DNA of 51,620 nucleotides from Candidatus Tritonobacter lacicola (GCA_030765135.1 JAVCDC010000065.1:1-51620); one strand, 5' to 3'; shown: positions 8,555-18,229, counted from the first letter of the stretch. Numbers and translations: made by a program. The notes: a model not told the origin generated them from the letters alone.

Positions 8555-10138
8555 CTACTTCCCGCGCCCCTTCTTCTCCTCTTCCCGGAGGAGCTTGTAC
8601 TCGACGCTGTCCACGAGGGCGTGCCAGCTCGCCTCTATTATGTTCTCCGAGACGCCCACGGTCCCCCAGATGTGCTCGTCGTCCCTCGACTCGAGAAGGA
8701 CCCTCACCTTGGCAGCGGTCCCCGCCTGGGGGTCTAGCACCCGGACCTTGAAGTCGGCCAGGCGCACCGCGGCTATGGCGGGGTAGAACGGCTGGAGGGC
8801 CCTGCGAAGCGCCTGGTCGAGGGCATGTATCGGGCCGTCCCCCTCGGCGACGGTGTGCGCTTTCTTACCGTCCACCGTGACCTTGACGGTGGCCTCCGAG
8901 ATGAGCCTGTTGTCCTCCCTCTTTTCAACGATGACCCTGAAGCCCTCGAGTTCGAAGAACCGCTTGTGAAGCTTCATGCTCTTCTTCATAAGCAGCTCGA
9001 ACGAGGCCTCGGCGGCCTCGAACTCGTAGCCCTCGTGCTCGAGTTCCTTCAGCGTCTTGAGTATCTCCCTCGTCTCGGGGGTGTCCTTGTCGAGATCGAG
9101 GTCGAGCTGCGCGGCCTTGTAGAGTATGTTGCTCCTACCGGAGAGCTCGCTGATAAGTATCCTCCGCCTGTTCCCCACCAGCGACGGCTCTATGTGCTCG
9201 TAACCGCGGGGGTTCTTCTCCACGGCGTTGACGTGGACCCCGCCCTTGTGGGCGAACGCGCTGACGCCTACGTAGGGCGCCTTTGCGTAATGCCTCATGT
9301 TCGCCAGCTCGTCCACGAAGCGCGAGACCTCCGTCAGCTCCCCGAGCCGCGCGTCGGAGATGCAGTCTATTCCCATCTTTATCTTCAGGTTGGGGATGAT
9401 GGTGCAGAGGTTCGCGTTTCCGCTCCTCTCCCCGTAGCCGTTGATCGTGCCCTGGACATGTGTCGCGCCGAAGGCAACGGCAATGAGCGTGTTGGCGACC
9501 GCCACGCCGGAATCGTTGTGGGCGTGAATGCCGAGGGGGCCGTCCACGGCTTCCCTCACATCCTTCATGATCTCGCCGAGCTCCAGCGGGAGCGTCCCGC
9601 CGTTCGTGTCGCAGAGAACCAGGCACTCCGCGCCCGCCTCCAGGGCCGCCCTGAGGGTCTCCATAGCGTACTCCCTGTCCTCCTTGAACCCGTCGAAGAA
9701 GTGCTCGGCGTCGTATATGACTTTCCTGGACTGGGATTTCATGTAGGCGACGCTCTCGGAGATCATCTTCAGGTTCTCTTCCATGGTGGTCCTGAGGATG
9801 TCCCTGACGTGCAGTATCCAGCTCTTTCCGAAGATCGTCACCACCTCCGTGCCGGCCTCGAGCATCTTCCGGAGATTCTCGTCGTCCTCGACGCGGCAGC
9901 CGGCCCTGCGCGTGCTCCCGAAGGCCGTTATCTTAACGCCGGAAAGCTTGAGCTCCTTGACGTTCCTGAAGAACTCCATGTCCTTCGGGTTCGATCCCGG
10001 CCAGCCGCCCTCTATGTAACTGAACCCGAGCTTGTCGAGCCGCTGAGCTATCCTGAGCTTGTCGGCGCTGGAGAAGGAGACACCCTCCGCCTGGGCCCCG
10101 TCCCGCAGCGTCGTGTCGTATATCTTTATCTCAGTCAT
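8555..10138 (-). CDS. cimA: (R)-citramalate synthase
   Basis: A 527-residue member of the HMGL-like/alpha-isopropylmalate synthase family, of the CimA type. It condenses pyruvate with acetyl-CoA to citramalate, giving threonine-independent 2-oxobutyrate for isoleucine. The TIM barrel starts with the signature [10 protein letters not shown], contains [13 protein letters not shown] (metal-binding His) near residues 208-220 and [12 protein letters not shown] near 235; the C-terminal part after about 400 is the LeuA-type allosteric domain ([18 protein letters not shown]), where isoleucine feedback would act. The ATG at 10138 is 5 bases before the TGA of lysC, an overlap that implies translational coupling. 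An isopropylmalate synthase is the main alternative, but N-terminal AQAEGVSFS and the length favour CimA. Confidence 0.9.
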   Translation of the reverse strand: MTEIKIYDTTLRDGAQAEGVSFSSADKLRIAQRLDKLGFSYIEGGWPGSNPKDMEFFRNVKELKLSGVKITAFGSTRRAGCRVEDDENLRKMLEAGTEVVTIFGKSWILHVRDILRTTMEENLKMISESVAYMKSQSRKVIYDAEHFFDGFKEDREYAMETLRAALEAGAECLVLCDTNGGTLPLELGEIMKDVREAVDGPLGIHAHNDSGVAVANTLIAVAFGATHVQGTINGYGERSGNANLCTIIPNLKIKMGIDCISDARLGELTEVSRFVDELANMRHYAKAPYVGVSAFAHKGGVHVNAVEKNPRGYEHIEPSLVGNRRRILISELSGRSNILYKAAQLDLDLDKDTPETREILKTLKELEHEGYEFEAAEASFELLMKKSMKLHKRFFELEGFRVIVEKREDNRLISEATVKVTVDGKKAHTVAEGDGPIHALDQALRRALQPFYPAIAAVRLADFKVRVLDPQAGTAAKVRVLLESRDDEHIWGTVGVSENIIEASWHALVDSVEYKLLREEEKKGRGK

Positions 10139-11369
10139 TTGCTTCCCGCTTGTCCTCAACTTCGACGAACGTGGCATGCAGCGACCTGGCCGCCCTGTCC
10201 GCGTCCTCCTTCTTGACGACGCACGAGATCTTTATCTCGCTCGTCGATATCATCTCTATGTTGACCTTCTCCCGGGCCAGGGTCCCGAACATGTCGGCCG
10301 CTATTCCCGAGTGGCTCTTCATGCCCGTGCCGACGACGGAGACCTGCGCTATATCGTCATCGATTGTCACGCTTCGGGCGCCGATCTCGTCCAGTATCGA
10401 TTCCGTGGTGGCTCTCGCCTTCTTCAGGTCGGCCTTCATCACCGTGAACGAGACATCGGTGTACCCCTCCTCGCTGACGTTCTGAAGTATCATGTGCAGG
10501 TTGATGTTATTCCCCGCGAGCGCCTTGAATATGGTCGCTGCTATTCCCGGCCTGTCCGGCACGTGGAGGATGGTTACCTTGGCCTGCTCCTTGTCCACGG
10601 TAACACCCCGGATTACCACCTTCTCCATCATCGATTTGGCCTCCTTGACTATAAAGGTTCCCTCGTCCTGCTTGAAGCTCGACCGGACATGGATCCTGAC
10701 GCCGTACTTGCTCGCGAACTCGATCGAACGGGACTGCATTACCCTTGCCCCGAGGCTGGCCATCTCCAGCATCTCCTCGTACTCGATCTCGTCGATCTTC
10801 CTCGCGTTCGTCACTATCCTCGGGTCCGCGGTGTAAACCCCGTCCACGTCCGTGTATATCTCGCATGCATCGGCCTTCAGAACGGCGGCAAGGGCGACCG
10901 CGGTCGTATCCGAGCCGCCGCGGCCCAGCGTCGTCACGTTCTCGTACACGTCGATTCCCTGGAAACCGGCAACTATCACTATCTTTCCCTTTTTCAGCTC
11001 CTCTACAATCTTGCCTGGCTTGATCTTCACTATCTTGGCCTTCGTGTGGGAGCTGTCCGTCTCGAAACCGGCCTGCGCCCCCGTCATGCTGATAGCCTCG
11101 TGCCCCATGTCGTTGATGGCCATGGCCATGACGGCGACCGATATCTGCTCCCCGGTCGATATGAGCTGGTCGACCTCCCTCTCCGGCGGGTTGGAGCTTA
11201 CCCGGTTGGCAAGCTCGATCAAGCTGTCGGTTGTGTCGCCCATCGCCGAGACCACTACGACAACACGGTTGCCTTCTTCTTTCGTGGCGATAATCCTGCG
11301 GGCAACGCTCTTTATCTTTTCCGGCGTCGCCACGGAGCTTCCACCGTATTTCTGCACGATAAGACTCAC
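10131..11369 (-). CDS. lysC: Aspartate kinase
   Basis: Phosphorylates aspartate, the first step to lysine, threonine, methionine and isoleucine. The 412-residue protein is monofunctional: the N-terminal kinase motif is [10 protein letters not shown], followed by [12 protein letters not shown] and GRGGSDTTA (near 155), then two C-terminal ACT domains (about 265-405) for allosteric control by end products. I use the GTG at 11369 because the next residues SLIVQKYGG match the family start; the frame upstream encodes an Arg-rich stretch unlike any aspartokinase. GTGA overlaps the stop of the ApgM-family gene by 4 nt. It is the third gene of the hom operon. Confidence 0.95.
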   Translation of the reverse strand: MSLIVQKYGGSSVATPEKIKSVARRIIATKEEGNRVVVVVSAMGDTTDSLIELANRVSSNPPEREVDQLISTGEQISVAVMAMAINDMGHEAISMTGAQAGFETDSSHTKAKIVKIKPGKIVEELKKGKIVIVAGFQGIDVYENVTTLGRGGSDTTAVALAAVLKADACEIYTDVDGVYTADPRIVTNARKIDEIEYEEMLEMASLGARVMQSRSIEFASKYGVRIHVRSSFKQDEGTFIVKEAKSMMEKVVIRGVTVDKEQAKVTILHVPDRPGIAATIFKALAGNNINLHMILQNVSEEGYTDVSFTVMKADLKKARATTESILDEIGARSVTIDDDIAQVSVVGTGMKSHSGIAADMFGTLAREKVNIEMISTSEIKISCVVKKEDADRAARSLHATFVEVEDKREAND

Positions 11370-12571
11370 CGCGCACCCCCGAAGAGAACGTCGACCAGCC
11401 CGCTCGCCGCCACGGTCTGCCCGCCGCCCTTCCCGATGCTCTCCTCGTCGAACCGGCATACGGCATCGGCCCGTATCCCGTTACCCGCTATTGCGTAGGG
11501 CACGGGATCGTCGGCATGTGTACGCAGCTCGACCGGCGTCGGGTGGTCCGGCATGACGAGAATCCTGTGTTTGCCCATCCTTCTCATTCCATCGGCAATC
11601 CTGCCGACCACCTTCTCGTCGAAGTTCTCTATGGCCCTTATCTTCTCTCCCAGGTCGCCGTTGTGGCCCGCCTCATCAGGCGCCTCCACGTGAACGAAGA
11701 CGAAGTCGGCCCCCTCCAGGGCCCTTAACGCGTACTCGGCCTTTGCGGCGTAATCGGTGTCGTAATACCCCGTCGCCCCCGGAACGTCTATCACCTTCAG
11801 GCCGATGCAAAGCGCCAGGCCCTTTATGAGGTCAACCGCCGAAATTACCGCACCATCGACCCCGTGCCTCTCCTTGAACAGGGGCATCGACGGTTTCTTC
11901 CCCTGCCCCCAGAGCCACAACATGTCGACCGGGTTCTCGCCGAGGTCGACCCTTATGGTATTGATCTCGTGGTCGGCAAGCATGAACTGCGAGCCCGTCA
12001 TGATCTCCCTCAGGAACTTGGCGCCCTTTCCCCTGGGGAAGTTTTCCATGATCGGCTTTCCGGTAATATCATGGGGTGGGACACACCTGAGGTGACCGTG
12101 CCCCCCCGAGAGCTTCCCCTCCGGCACAATCATGAGGTGCCTGTAGCTCACGCCGGGGTAGAACCGCACTCCCCTCCTGCTGAACTTCCCGCCGAGAAGC
12201 TCGATCAGGACGGCCGCCTCGTTCGATGAGATATGGCCCGCCGAGTAATCGACCATTACGCCGTCTGACACGGTGACGAGGTTCGCGCGGAAAGCGACAT
12301 CGTCCGGGCCGAGCTCTATTCCCATGCTCTCCGCCTCGAGCGGGCCTCGGCCGGTATAGAACTCTTTCGGGTCGTACCCGAATATCGACATGTTGGCCAC
12401 GTCGCTGGACGCATCCATGTTCCTGGGCACGGTGCGGGCCAGTCCCGTCATCCCCTCTTTCGCTATTCTGTCCATCTCCGGCGTCCTGGACGCCTGGAGA
12501 GGCGTACGGCCGTCGAGATCATCGAGCCGGTAATCGCTCATGCCGTCGCCGACAAGTATCGCGTATTTCAT
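11366..12571 (-). CDS. ApgM-family protein, probable homoserine kinase
   Basis: A 401-residue member of the archaeal-type cofactor-independent phosphoglycerate mutase family (alkaline phosphatase superfamily). Metal-site motifs: LVGDGMSD at the N-terminus, MDASSDVANMSIFGYDP (the Ser region) near 55-70, HVEAPDEAGHNGD near 320 and MPDHPTPVELRTHADDPVP near 365. By itself this suggests phosphoglycerate mutase. It sits, however, between hom and lysC with 4-nt overlaps on both sides, and I see no ordinary GHMP thrB here. A branch of this family (TIGR02535, as I recall) is proposed to be an alternative homoserine kinase on just such context, so that is my preferred reading. The ATG at 12571 has AGGAGG about 5 nt upstream, inside hom. 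Confidence 0.82.
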   Translation of the reverse strand: MKYAILVGDGMSDYRLDDLDGRTPLQASRTPEMDRIAKEGMTGLARTVPRNMDASSDVANMSIFGYDPKEFYTGRGPLEAESMGIELGPDDVAFRANLVTVSDGVMVDYSAGHISSNEAAVLIELLGGKFSRRGVRFYPGVSYRHLMIVPEGKLSGGHGHLRCVPPHDITGKPIMENFPRGKGAKFLREIMTGSQFMLADHEINTIRVDLGENPVDMLWLWGQGKKPSMPLFKERHGVDGAVISAVDLIKGLALCIGLKVIDVPGATGYYDTDYAAKAEYALRALEGADFVFVHVEAPDEAGHNGDLGEKIRAIENFDEKVVGRIADGMRRMGKHRILVMPDHPTPVELRTHADDPVPYAIAGNGIRADAVCRFDEESIGKGGGQTVAASGLVDVLFGGAR

Positions 12572-13872
12572 CGGTCCTCCTCGTCCTCGACCCTTACGAC
12601 CATTGTCCCGGCCCTGACACTGCCCAGGCCGTCTATCTCCGCGAGGGCCCGGCGTACGTTTCTCTCGCGAGCCATGTGGGTCATCATGACCACGGGAACA
12701 ACACCGCCCTTCCTCCGCTCCTTCTGCAGGATGGATGCCAGGCTGATGCCCTCCTCCCCCAGGATGGTGGTGATCTGGGCGATGACGCCGGGCCTGTCTA
12801 TGCAGGAGAACCTGAAGTAATAACGGGTCTGCACATCCTCCATGGGGATGATCCTGTTCGAGTCTTCCACGGACACGGCTATCGGCTGCGGCGACCGGGA
12901 GCCTATGAGGGCCCTCCCCGTGTCGACGAGGTCGCTCACGACCGCGCTGGCAGTCGGGTCCTGCCCCGCCCCCGCCCCGCATATCATGATATCGCCGGTG
13001 TAGTCCCCGTGGACGTACACGGCATTGTAAACACCCGAGACGGCGGAGAGCGGGTGTTTCCGGGGGATCAGCGTGGGGTGAACCCTCACCTCCAGGCCGG
13101 CTTCCCCGTACTTCGCGATGGCCAGAAGTTTGATCACGTAATCGAGCTCTCCCGCGTAAAGGATGTCCTTGGCCGTTATCTCCTCGATTCCCTCCACGTA
13201 AACGGATTTGAGATCGACCCACTTTCCCGTCGCCAGGGACGCGAGAATAACGAGCTTGTGGCTTGAATCTACCCCCTCGATGTCGAGCGAGGGATCGGCC
13301 TCGGCAAAGCCCCTCTTCTTCGCCTCGTTGAGGGCAGACCGGAAAGTGCTCCCCTCCATTGTCATCCTGGACATTATGAAGTTGCACGTCCCGTTCACGA
13401 TGCCCAGGATCGACGATAACCTGTTCGCGACGAGCCCCTCCCTGATCACCTTGATGATGGGTACGCCGCCGCCGACGGACGCCTCGAAAAGTATCTTGCC
13501 CCTGCTCTTCGAGGAGAGCGCGAAAAGCTCTCGGCCCTTTTCGGCTAGCAGCGCCTTGTTGGCCGTGACGACGCACTTGCCCATCTCCAGGGCCCTGGCT
13601 ATCAGGGAGTGCGCCTCATCGACACCCCCGATAAGCTCCACCACGATGTCCACGGCCGGGTCGTCGGTCACGCCGGAAGCTTTACCCTCGATAAGGGCCC
13701 CATCGAGCCCCGCCCGGCGCACCTTGCCGGGGTCCAGGTCGCACGCCTTGACAATTTCGAGGGGAACTCCCAGCCGCTGTTCGATCAGGGACGCGTTTTC
13801 GCCGAGCAGCTTGACGACTCCGCTCCCGACGGTTCCCAGGCCTATTATCCCAATACCTATTCTCTTCTTCAT
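12568..13872 (-). CDS. hom: Homoserine dehydrogenase
   Basis: Reduces aspartate semialdehyde to homoserine using NAD(P)H. The 434-residue protein has the N-terminal Rossmann motif GIIGLGTVGSGVV, VVTANKALLAEKG near 103-115, the catalytic-domain stretch FEASVGGGVPIIKVIREGL and GIVNGTCNFIMSRM near 165-180, and a C-terminal ACT domain (about 355-430: RFSCIDRPGVIAQITTILGE) for threonine feedback. The ATG at 13872 has AGGA 7 nt upstream; a longer frame from 13908 is possible but adds a non-family tail. It is first in the hom - ApgM-type - lysC - cimA operon; its ATGA overlap with the next gene implies coupling. No threonine attenuator or T-box was recognised upstream. Confidence 0.96.
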   Translation of the reverse strand: MKKRIGIGIIGLGTVGSGVVKLLGENASLIEQRLGVPLEIVKACDLDPGKVRRAGLDGALIEGKASGVTDDPAVDIVVELIGGVDEAHSLIARALEMGKCVVTANKALLAEKGRELFALSSKSRGKILFEASVGGGVPIIKVIREGLVANRLSSILGIVNGTCNFIMSRMTMEGSTFRSALNEAKKRGFAEADPSLDIEGVDSSHKLVILASLATGKWVDLKSVYVEGIEEITAKDILYAGELDYVIKLLAIAKYGEAGLEVRVHPTLIPRKHPLSAVSGVYNAVYVHGDYTGDIMICGAGAGQDPTASAVVSDLVDTGRALIGSRSPQPIAVSVEDSNRIIPMEDVQTRYYFRFSCIDRPGVIAQITTILGEEGISLASILQKERRKGGVVPVVMMTHMARERNVRRALAEIDGLGSVRAGTMVVRVEDEEDR

Positions 13873-14098
13873 TCCCTCATCCTGACAGCCCTGTTGCCGG
13901 CTGTTCATTGATCACCCATTGTATTAGCAAGGCCAACCGTTGTGAACCAAAATATGGATAGATGGCCGGATGTGGCGGGGGGCGCGGAGCGCGCAGGCCC
14001 CGCTCATCGGGAATTTTGAAACGCCGGGCGCATACTGCAGCACGCGCTGCAGGGCAGCCCCGCTTACCGATTATTTCGCGAGCGCCGCCGGACGGCCA

Positions 14099-15577
14099 TC
14101 ATTCCCCGGATACCTTGCGGCGGCTCAGCAGCCAGTAGAGGCCGCCGCTGATGAACAAACCCACGAACCACGAGTACGTGTAGATCGTCACGAAGACGTG
14201 CGGAACGGATTTGAGCGCGCCCGCCGCCTGGAGGAAGCCCGGGACGTTGGGAAGCACGCCCGCGGCCAGCGCGATGATCGCCACCGGGTTCCACCCCTTC
14301 ACGTACGTGTATGCTCCCTCTTTTCTGAAGAGGTCCTCAACCTTCAGCTTCGTCCGCCTGATCAGGAAGTAGTCGACGATGAGAATGCCTGCGATGGGGC
14401 CCAGGAGAGCGGAGTAGCCGATGAGCCATGTGAAGATGTAGCCGTGGGTGGAGGAGAGGAGCTTCCACGGGAAGATCGCGACGCCCAGGCCCGCCGTGAT
14501 ATATCCCCCCATCTTGAAGGAGATCTTCCCGGGCGCGATATTCGAGAACCCGTTGGCCGGGGCCACCACGTTCGCGGCGAGGTTGGTCGTGAGCGTGGCC
14601 ACCACGAGCGCGAACAGTGCGATGATCACCGTCACGCCGCCCATCCGGCCGAGCAGGACCACAGGGTCCCATATCGCCTCGCCGAAGATCACCACCGTCG
14701 CTGAGGTAACCGCGACGCCGATGAACGAGAATAGAACCATCGTGGGCGGCAGGCCCAGGACCTGCCCCAGGAGCTGGTCTTTCTGGGTCGGGCAGAAGCG
14801 CGTGAAGTCGGGGATGTTCAGCGACAGGGTGGCCCAGAATCCCACCATTGCCGTCAAGCCGGGCAGAAACACCGACCAGAACTGCCCCTCCCTGGCTCCG
14901 CCCGCCCCGAACTGCGAGGGCGCGGACAGCATCTGCCCGAAGCCGCCCGCACGGACATATGCCCACGCAAGCAGAGCGAGGCCCATTACTATGAGGAAGG
15001 GCGCGGCGTAGCTCTCCAGCCAGCGGATCGACTCGGTGCCCCTGGCGATGAACCAGACGTGCATTCCCCAGAATGCGAGGAAGGAGGCAAGCTGCCAGAA
15101 GCCTATGCCGAGGACGGGCAGGGGCTCCCCCGCGAACCAGTTTCCCGACACGCCGTTGAGGATCGTGTAGATCGCCGAGCCGCCGACCCATGTCTGGATG
15201 CCGAACCACCCGCAGGCAACCAGGCCTCGGAGAATAGCGGGCACGTTGGCGCCCCTCGTCCCGAACGACGAGCGCAGGAGCACCGGGAAGGGGATGCCGT
15301 ACTTCGTCCCCGCGTGCCCGACAAGGGCCATCGGCATGAGCACTATGACGTTACCGAGGAGAACGCAAAGGATGGCCTGCCGCCAGGACATCCCCTCCGA
15401 GATGAGGCCGGCGGCGAGCATGTATGTCGGCACGCACACGGCCATCCCGACCCAGAGCGCGGCGATGCTGTTCCACCTCCAGGTGCGCTGCCGCGGGGCC
15501 GTCGGGGCGAGGTCCGCGTTCCAGAGGCCGGGGTCGGCGCCGGCGATACGCACGGCGGGGGCACGGCTTACCTCCAT
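14099..15577 (-). CDS. NCS1-family nucleobase/allantoin-type permease
   Basis: A 492-residue inner-membrane protein with about 12 hydrophobic segments. The N-terminal signature NADLAPTAPRQRTWRWNSIAALWVG and the segment PVLLRSSFGTRGAN are characteristic of the nucleobase:cation symporter-1 family (Mhp1, PucI, cytosine/uracil and allantoin permeases). WFGIQTWVGGSAIY and SLNIPDFTRFCP are further family hallmarks; Trp-rich positions there line the substrate site in Mhp1. The exact substrate (allantoin, uracil, hydantoin, cytosine or thiamine precursor) cannot be told from sequence alone, and no catabolic genes sit beside it. ATG at 15577 follows GGAG with 5-nt spacing. The 226-nt gap to hom (13873-14098) contains only a small hairpin, CTGCAGC/GCTGCAG, near 14035. 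Confidence 0.9.
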   Translation of the reverse strand: MEVSRAPAVRIAGADPGLWNADLAPTAPRQRTWRWNSIAALWVGMAVCVPTYMLAAGLISEGMSWRQAILCVLLGNVIVLMPMALVGHAGTKYGIPFPVLLRSSFGTRGANVPAILRGLVACGWFGIQTWVGGSAIYTILNGVSGNWFAGEPLPVLGIGFWQLASFLAFWGMHVWFIARGTESIRWLESYAAPFLIVMGLALLAWAYVRAGGFGQMLSAPSQFGAGGAREGQFWSVFLPGLTAMVGFWATLSLNIPDFTRFCPTQKDQLLGQVLGLPPTMVLFSFIGVAVTSATVVIFGEAIWDPVVLLGRMGGVTVIIALFALVVATLTTNLAANVVAPANGFSNIAPGKISFKMGGYITAGLGVAIFPWKLLSSTHGYIFTWLIGYSALLGPIAGILIVDYFLIRRTKLKVEDLFRKEGAYTYVKGWNPVAIIALAAGVLPNVPGFLQAAGALKSVPHVFVTIYTYSWFVGLFISGGLYWLLSRRKVSGE

Positions 15578-15940
15578 AACGGCTCCATATGCCTGAACGC
15601 CGCTTTCTCTAGCGCCATATCCTGGTATCCCGCGCAGTCATGAGCTTTGCCCGTCCGGGATTCATACTTCTCATCGGGCAGGTCCCGGTGCACCGCCCTC
15701 CGGCGTCAGGCTCTCACAGGGTACCTTCCCGGCAGCCTTCAGTCAAGCTACCCTTGAAAACGGCCCCGCAAACCGAAGGTTTTAGAATCTGGAATTGGAT
15801 ATTTTTCTATCCTGTTAATCCCGTCAATCCTGTCGAATACTCTTTAAGGTAAGCCGTGGCAGCGTTTTTACTGATATTCATAAATACTTCGGCCCAATTC
15901 ATAAAACTCATTGAACTCATTTAACTCATAAAACTCATAT
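15578..15940. repeat. Gap with dispersed repeat copy 2 and ACTCAT steps
   Basis: No gene is seen in these 363 nt. Positions 15809-15890 are the second copy of the 84-nt repeat at 941-1024, same orientation. Immediately left of the next gene's stop, 15898-15938 is a degenerate run of ACTCAT at 9-10 nt spacing. The promoter of the permease presumably lies near 15600-15750, but I cannot mark a convincing one. Confidence 0.6.
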
Positions 15941-18229
15941 CTAATGCATCCTGATCGCAGTCATGCCGACTGTGTCATTGCCGGACGGGATTATCCAGAG
16001 GTCCCGCGCAAGCGCTGACGGGTTCCGCGCATCCGCGTCCCAGTACGTCCAGTCACCCGCCGCCGGAGCGTTGTAGCAGTAGAGGTTGTCGTCACCACCG
16101 TCACTTTTCATGACCGCGAGGCCTCCTGCTTCCGCGGCAGCAACGGCGACCGCGTCGTTACCGGATGGTATCACCCAGAGGTCTCTCGCCAGCGGTGTCT
16201 GGTTCCGCGCGAGGCAGTCCCAGTACGTCCGGTCGCCTGCGGCCAGGTTGTTATACGCGTAGAGGTTCACGTCACCCGCTCCCTCCTCCTTCAAAACAGC
16301 CAGCCCCTTCACGCCGCCTCCGATGTCGAGGCCGGCCATGCATGCTGCGTCGTTGCCGGCCGGCATGACCCAGAGGTCACGGGCAAGGGGCGAGGGGTTC
16401 CGGGAAAAGGCGTCCCAGTACAGCCAGTCGCCCGCTTCGGGGGCGTTGTAGTAGTACAGGTTCAAGTCCCCGCCGCCGTCATTCTTCAGGATGGCCAGGT
16501 CCAGCCGCCCGTCGGCGTTTATATCCTCGACGGCCGCGATACCTATCGCGTCGTTGCCGGCGGGGATGACCCACAGGTCCCGCGCAAGCGCCGACGGGTT
16601 TCGCGCAGAGCAGTCCCAGTACATCCAGTCGCCGCCCACCAGGCTGTCGTAGAGGTAGAGGTTTACGTCACCCGCTCCCTCCTCCTTCAGCACGAGGAGG
16701 CTCTCCGGGAACGTCCCCCCTATCGCCGTCATGCCGATGGCGTCGTTGCCCGCGGGGATCACCCACAGGTCCCGCGCGTACGCCGAGGGGTTCCTCGCCA
16801 GCGCGTCCCAGTACAGCCGGTCTCCACTGACCAGGCTGTTATAGTAGTAGAGGTTGATGTCGCCCTCCGCGCTGCTCTTAAGCACCGCCAGCTTAGGCCC
16901 GCCCGTGGGTGTAATCGTAGGCGTCAGCGTTATAGTCGGTGTCCGCGTGACCGTTTGTGTGGGTGTGGCGGTCGGCGTACAGGTAGACGTCGGCGTGATA
17001 GTGGGCGGTATTGTCGGCGTGTTCGTTGCCGTCACGGTGGGAGTATTCGTCGGCGGTGAGGTCGGCGTCGACGTGGGCGTACCAGTTGCCGTTGGAGTCT
17101 GTGTGCTGGTTGCAGTAAAAGTCGAAGTGGCGGTTGCTGTCGGCGTGAGTGTTATCGTCGGTGTCAGCATGACCGTGGGCGTGGAAGTCGGCACCGTTGT
17201 CTGTGACGGCGTTGCCGTCACGGTCGGCGTGTGCGTCGAGGCCATTGTATGGGTCGGAGTCGGCGACGCGGCAGTCGAGCCGGCCCATCCGGCCAGCCTC
17301 GCCCACATCCACCACACCGCCCGACCCTTCAGCACACAGTTTATCCGCGCCTTGTTGCCGGGACCGTCACAATGAGCGCATTCGGCACAGCCGTCATAAC
17401 CGGTGACGCCGTTTCCCGTAGTTAACTGTTCGAGCTCAGAACCGGCATTGGCATCGATCCACTCCTCTCCCCAGTTTCCGCCGGTATAGTCCAGGTCGTC
17501 ATACATCGCCAGATCCCAGAAGTAAAACCCATCCGGATCGTATGCTTCGATGTCCGCAAAATCGAACAGTATACGATTATTAGTGTTACAGTGCTGCCTG
17601 ATCAACTGGTTGTTGTAATGAACGTGACCATCGCCGTTCGCCTGGGGGTCGTCGTGGAGATTCTCGCCCTGGCCCTCGGCGTGGCCGGTCATGAACACGA
17701 ACTTCACGGGATGTTCCGCGGCCCGTGGCTTGGTGCCGCCCTCGCCGTACTCCGATACAAGTATCTCCATGTTGTCCACGTAGCGCTGGGCGTTGTGCAT
17801 GTTGATGCTGCACCAGGACCACATGATGACGTTAACGTGTAAGTTCGCGGGGTTATCCAGAAGATTTCTCGTTGCCGTCACCCAGGGTGTAACGCCGTTG
17901 CCGTCGATGTAGTCCCCCTGGCTCAGGTCGTCGATGCCGGGTATGCCGTTGTCATCCAGATCGAGGCCGGACGAGCCGTTATCAGACCACTCGTACTTCG
18001 TCCCGAATGAGGGGAAAGTATCGAGGGCGTTCATGCCCGTGATCAGCTGGCTCCCGTGAGATGTGTGCTGATAGGCGACGTGAAGATCGCTTTTCGCCTG
18101 GCTGATCCATGAGTCGGGGATCTGCGATAGTTCCGTGCAAGTGTGGTCGATTATTATCGGCTGGGCAAAAACGGCTGGAGTGACTAAAAACAGACCGCCG
18201 GCAATAAGAACTGTCGATTTCAACTTCAT
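15941..18229 (-). CDS. Secreted multidomain protein with five-repeat C-terminal module
   Basis: A 762-residue exported protein with a clear signal peptide (MKLKSTVLIAGGLFLVTPAV, then FAQ). Residues about 22-317 form a globular domain starting IIIDHTCTELSQIPDSWI, with the motif HVAYQHTSHGSQLITGMNAL; similar openings occur in secreted proteins of other bacteria, but I know no function for it. Late in this domain are Cys-rich CAECAHC and NKARINCVLKGRAVWWMWARLAGW. Residues about 318-446 are a Thr/Pro linker of TPT units, likely extended. Residues 447-762 are five repeats of about 60-67 residues (see next entry), shared with the two giant proteins at 37.4-48.6 kb. The ATG has only a weak ribosome binding site; the small lipoprotein at 18330-18578 lies just upstream. 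Confidence 0.85.
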   Translation of the reverse strand: MKLKSTVLIAGGLFLVTPAVFAQPIIIDHTCTELSQIPDSWISQAKSDLHVAYQHTSHGSQLITGMNALDTFPSFGTKYEWSDNGSSGLDLDDNGIPGIDDLSQGDYIDGNGVTPWVTATRNLLDNPANLHVNVIMWSWCSINMHNAQRYVDNMEILVSEYGEGGTKPRAAEHPVKFVFMTGHAEGQGENLHDDPQANGDGHVHYNNQLIRQHCNTNNRILFDFADIEAYDPDGFYFWDLAMYDDLDYTGGNWGEEWIDANAGSELEQLTTGNGVTGYDGCAECAHCDGPGNKARINCVLKGRAVWWMWARLAGWAGSTAASPTPTHTMASTHTPTVTATPSQTTVPTSTPTVMLTPTITLTPTATATSTFTATSTQTPTATGTPTSTPTSPPTNTPTVTATNTPTIPPTITPTSTCTPTATPTQTVTRTPTITLTPTITPTGGPKLAVLKSSAEGDINLYYYNSLVSGDRLYWDALARNPSAYARDLWVIPAGNDAIGMTAIGGTFPESLLVLKEEGAGDVNLYLYDSLVGGDWMYWDCSARNPSALARDLWVIPAGNDAIGIAAVEDINADGRLDLAILKNDGGGDLNLYYYNAPEAGDWLYWDAFSRNPSPLARDLWVMPAGNDAACMAGLDIGGGVKGLAVLKEEGAGDVNLYAYNNLAAGDRTYWDCLARNQTPLARDLWVIPSGNDAVAVAAAEAGGLAVMKSDGGDDNLYCYNAPAAGDWTYWDADARNPSALARDLWIIPSGNDTVGMTAIRMH
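15944..16891 (-). repeat. Five-repeat C-terminal module, copy A (316 aa)
   Basis: Five repeats of 64, 67, 65, 61 and 59 residues. Consensus: L-A-[VI]-[LM]-K-x-x-G-x-G-D-[VL]-N-L-Y-x-Y-N, then GDWxYWD, then ARNPSxLARDLWxIPxGNDAxGM. Repeat 2 ends EDINADGRLD, a DxNxDG calcium-loop-like motif as in FG-GAP/VCBS repeats. The same order of linkers recurs in copies B and C. Repeat 5 ends the protein. Probably a small beta-propeller; that is inference. Confidence 0.92.

Noticed and set aside
11370-11459. N-terminal extension of aspartate kinase
   Set aside because: Encodes an Arg/Gly-rich stretch that overlaps the ApgM-family gene; the GTG at 11369 gives the family start.
8825-11498. Long plus-strand frames opposite cimA and lysC
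   Set aside because: Shadow frames caused by high GC at third positions; no motifs, and both opposite genes are clear.
12572-13576. Upstream extension of the ApgM-family gene
   Set aside because: Lies in another frame of hom and is Arg/Gly-rich; the ATG at 12571 has a good AGGAGG and the expected LVGDGMSD beginning.
13873-14098. Riboswitch, T-box or threonine attenuator for hom
   Set aside because: No leader peptide rich in Thr/Ile, no T-box motif and no convincing terminator/antiterminator pair.
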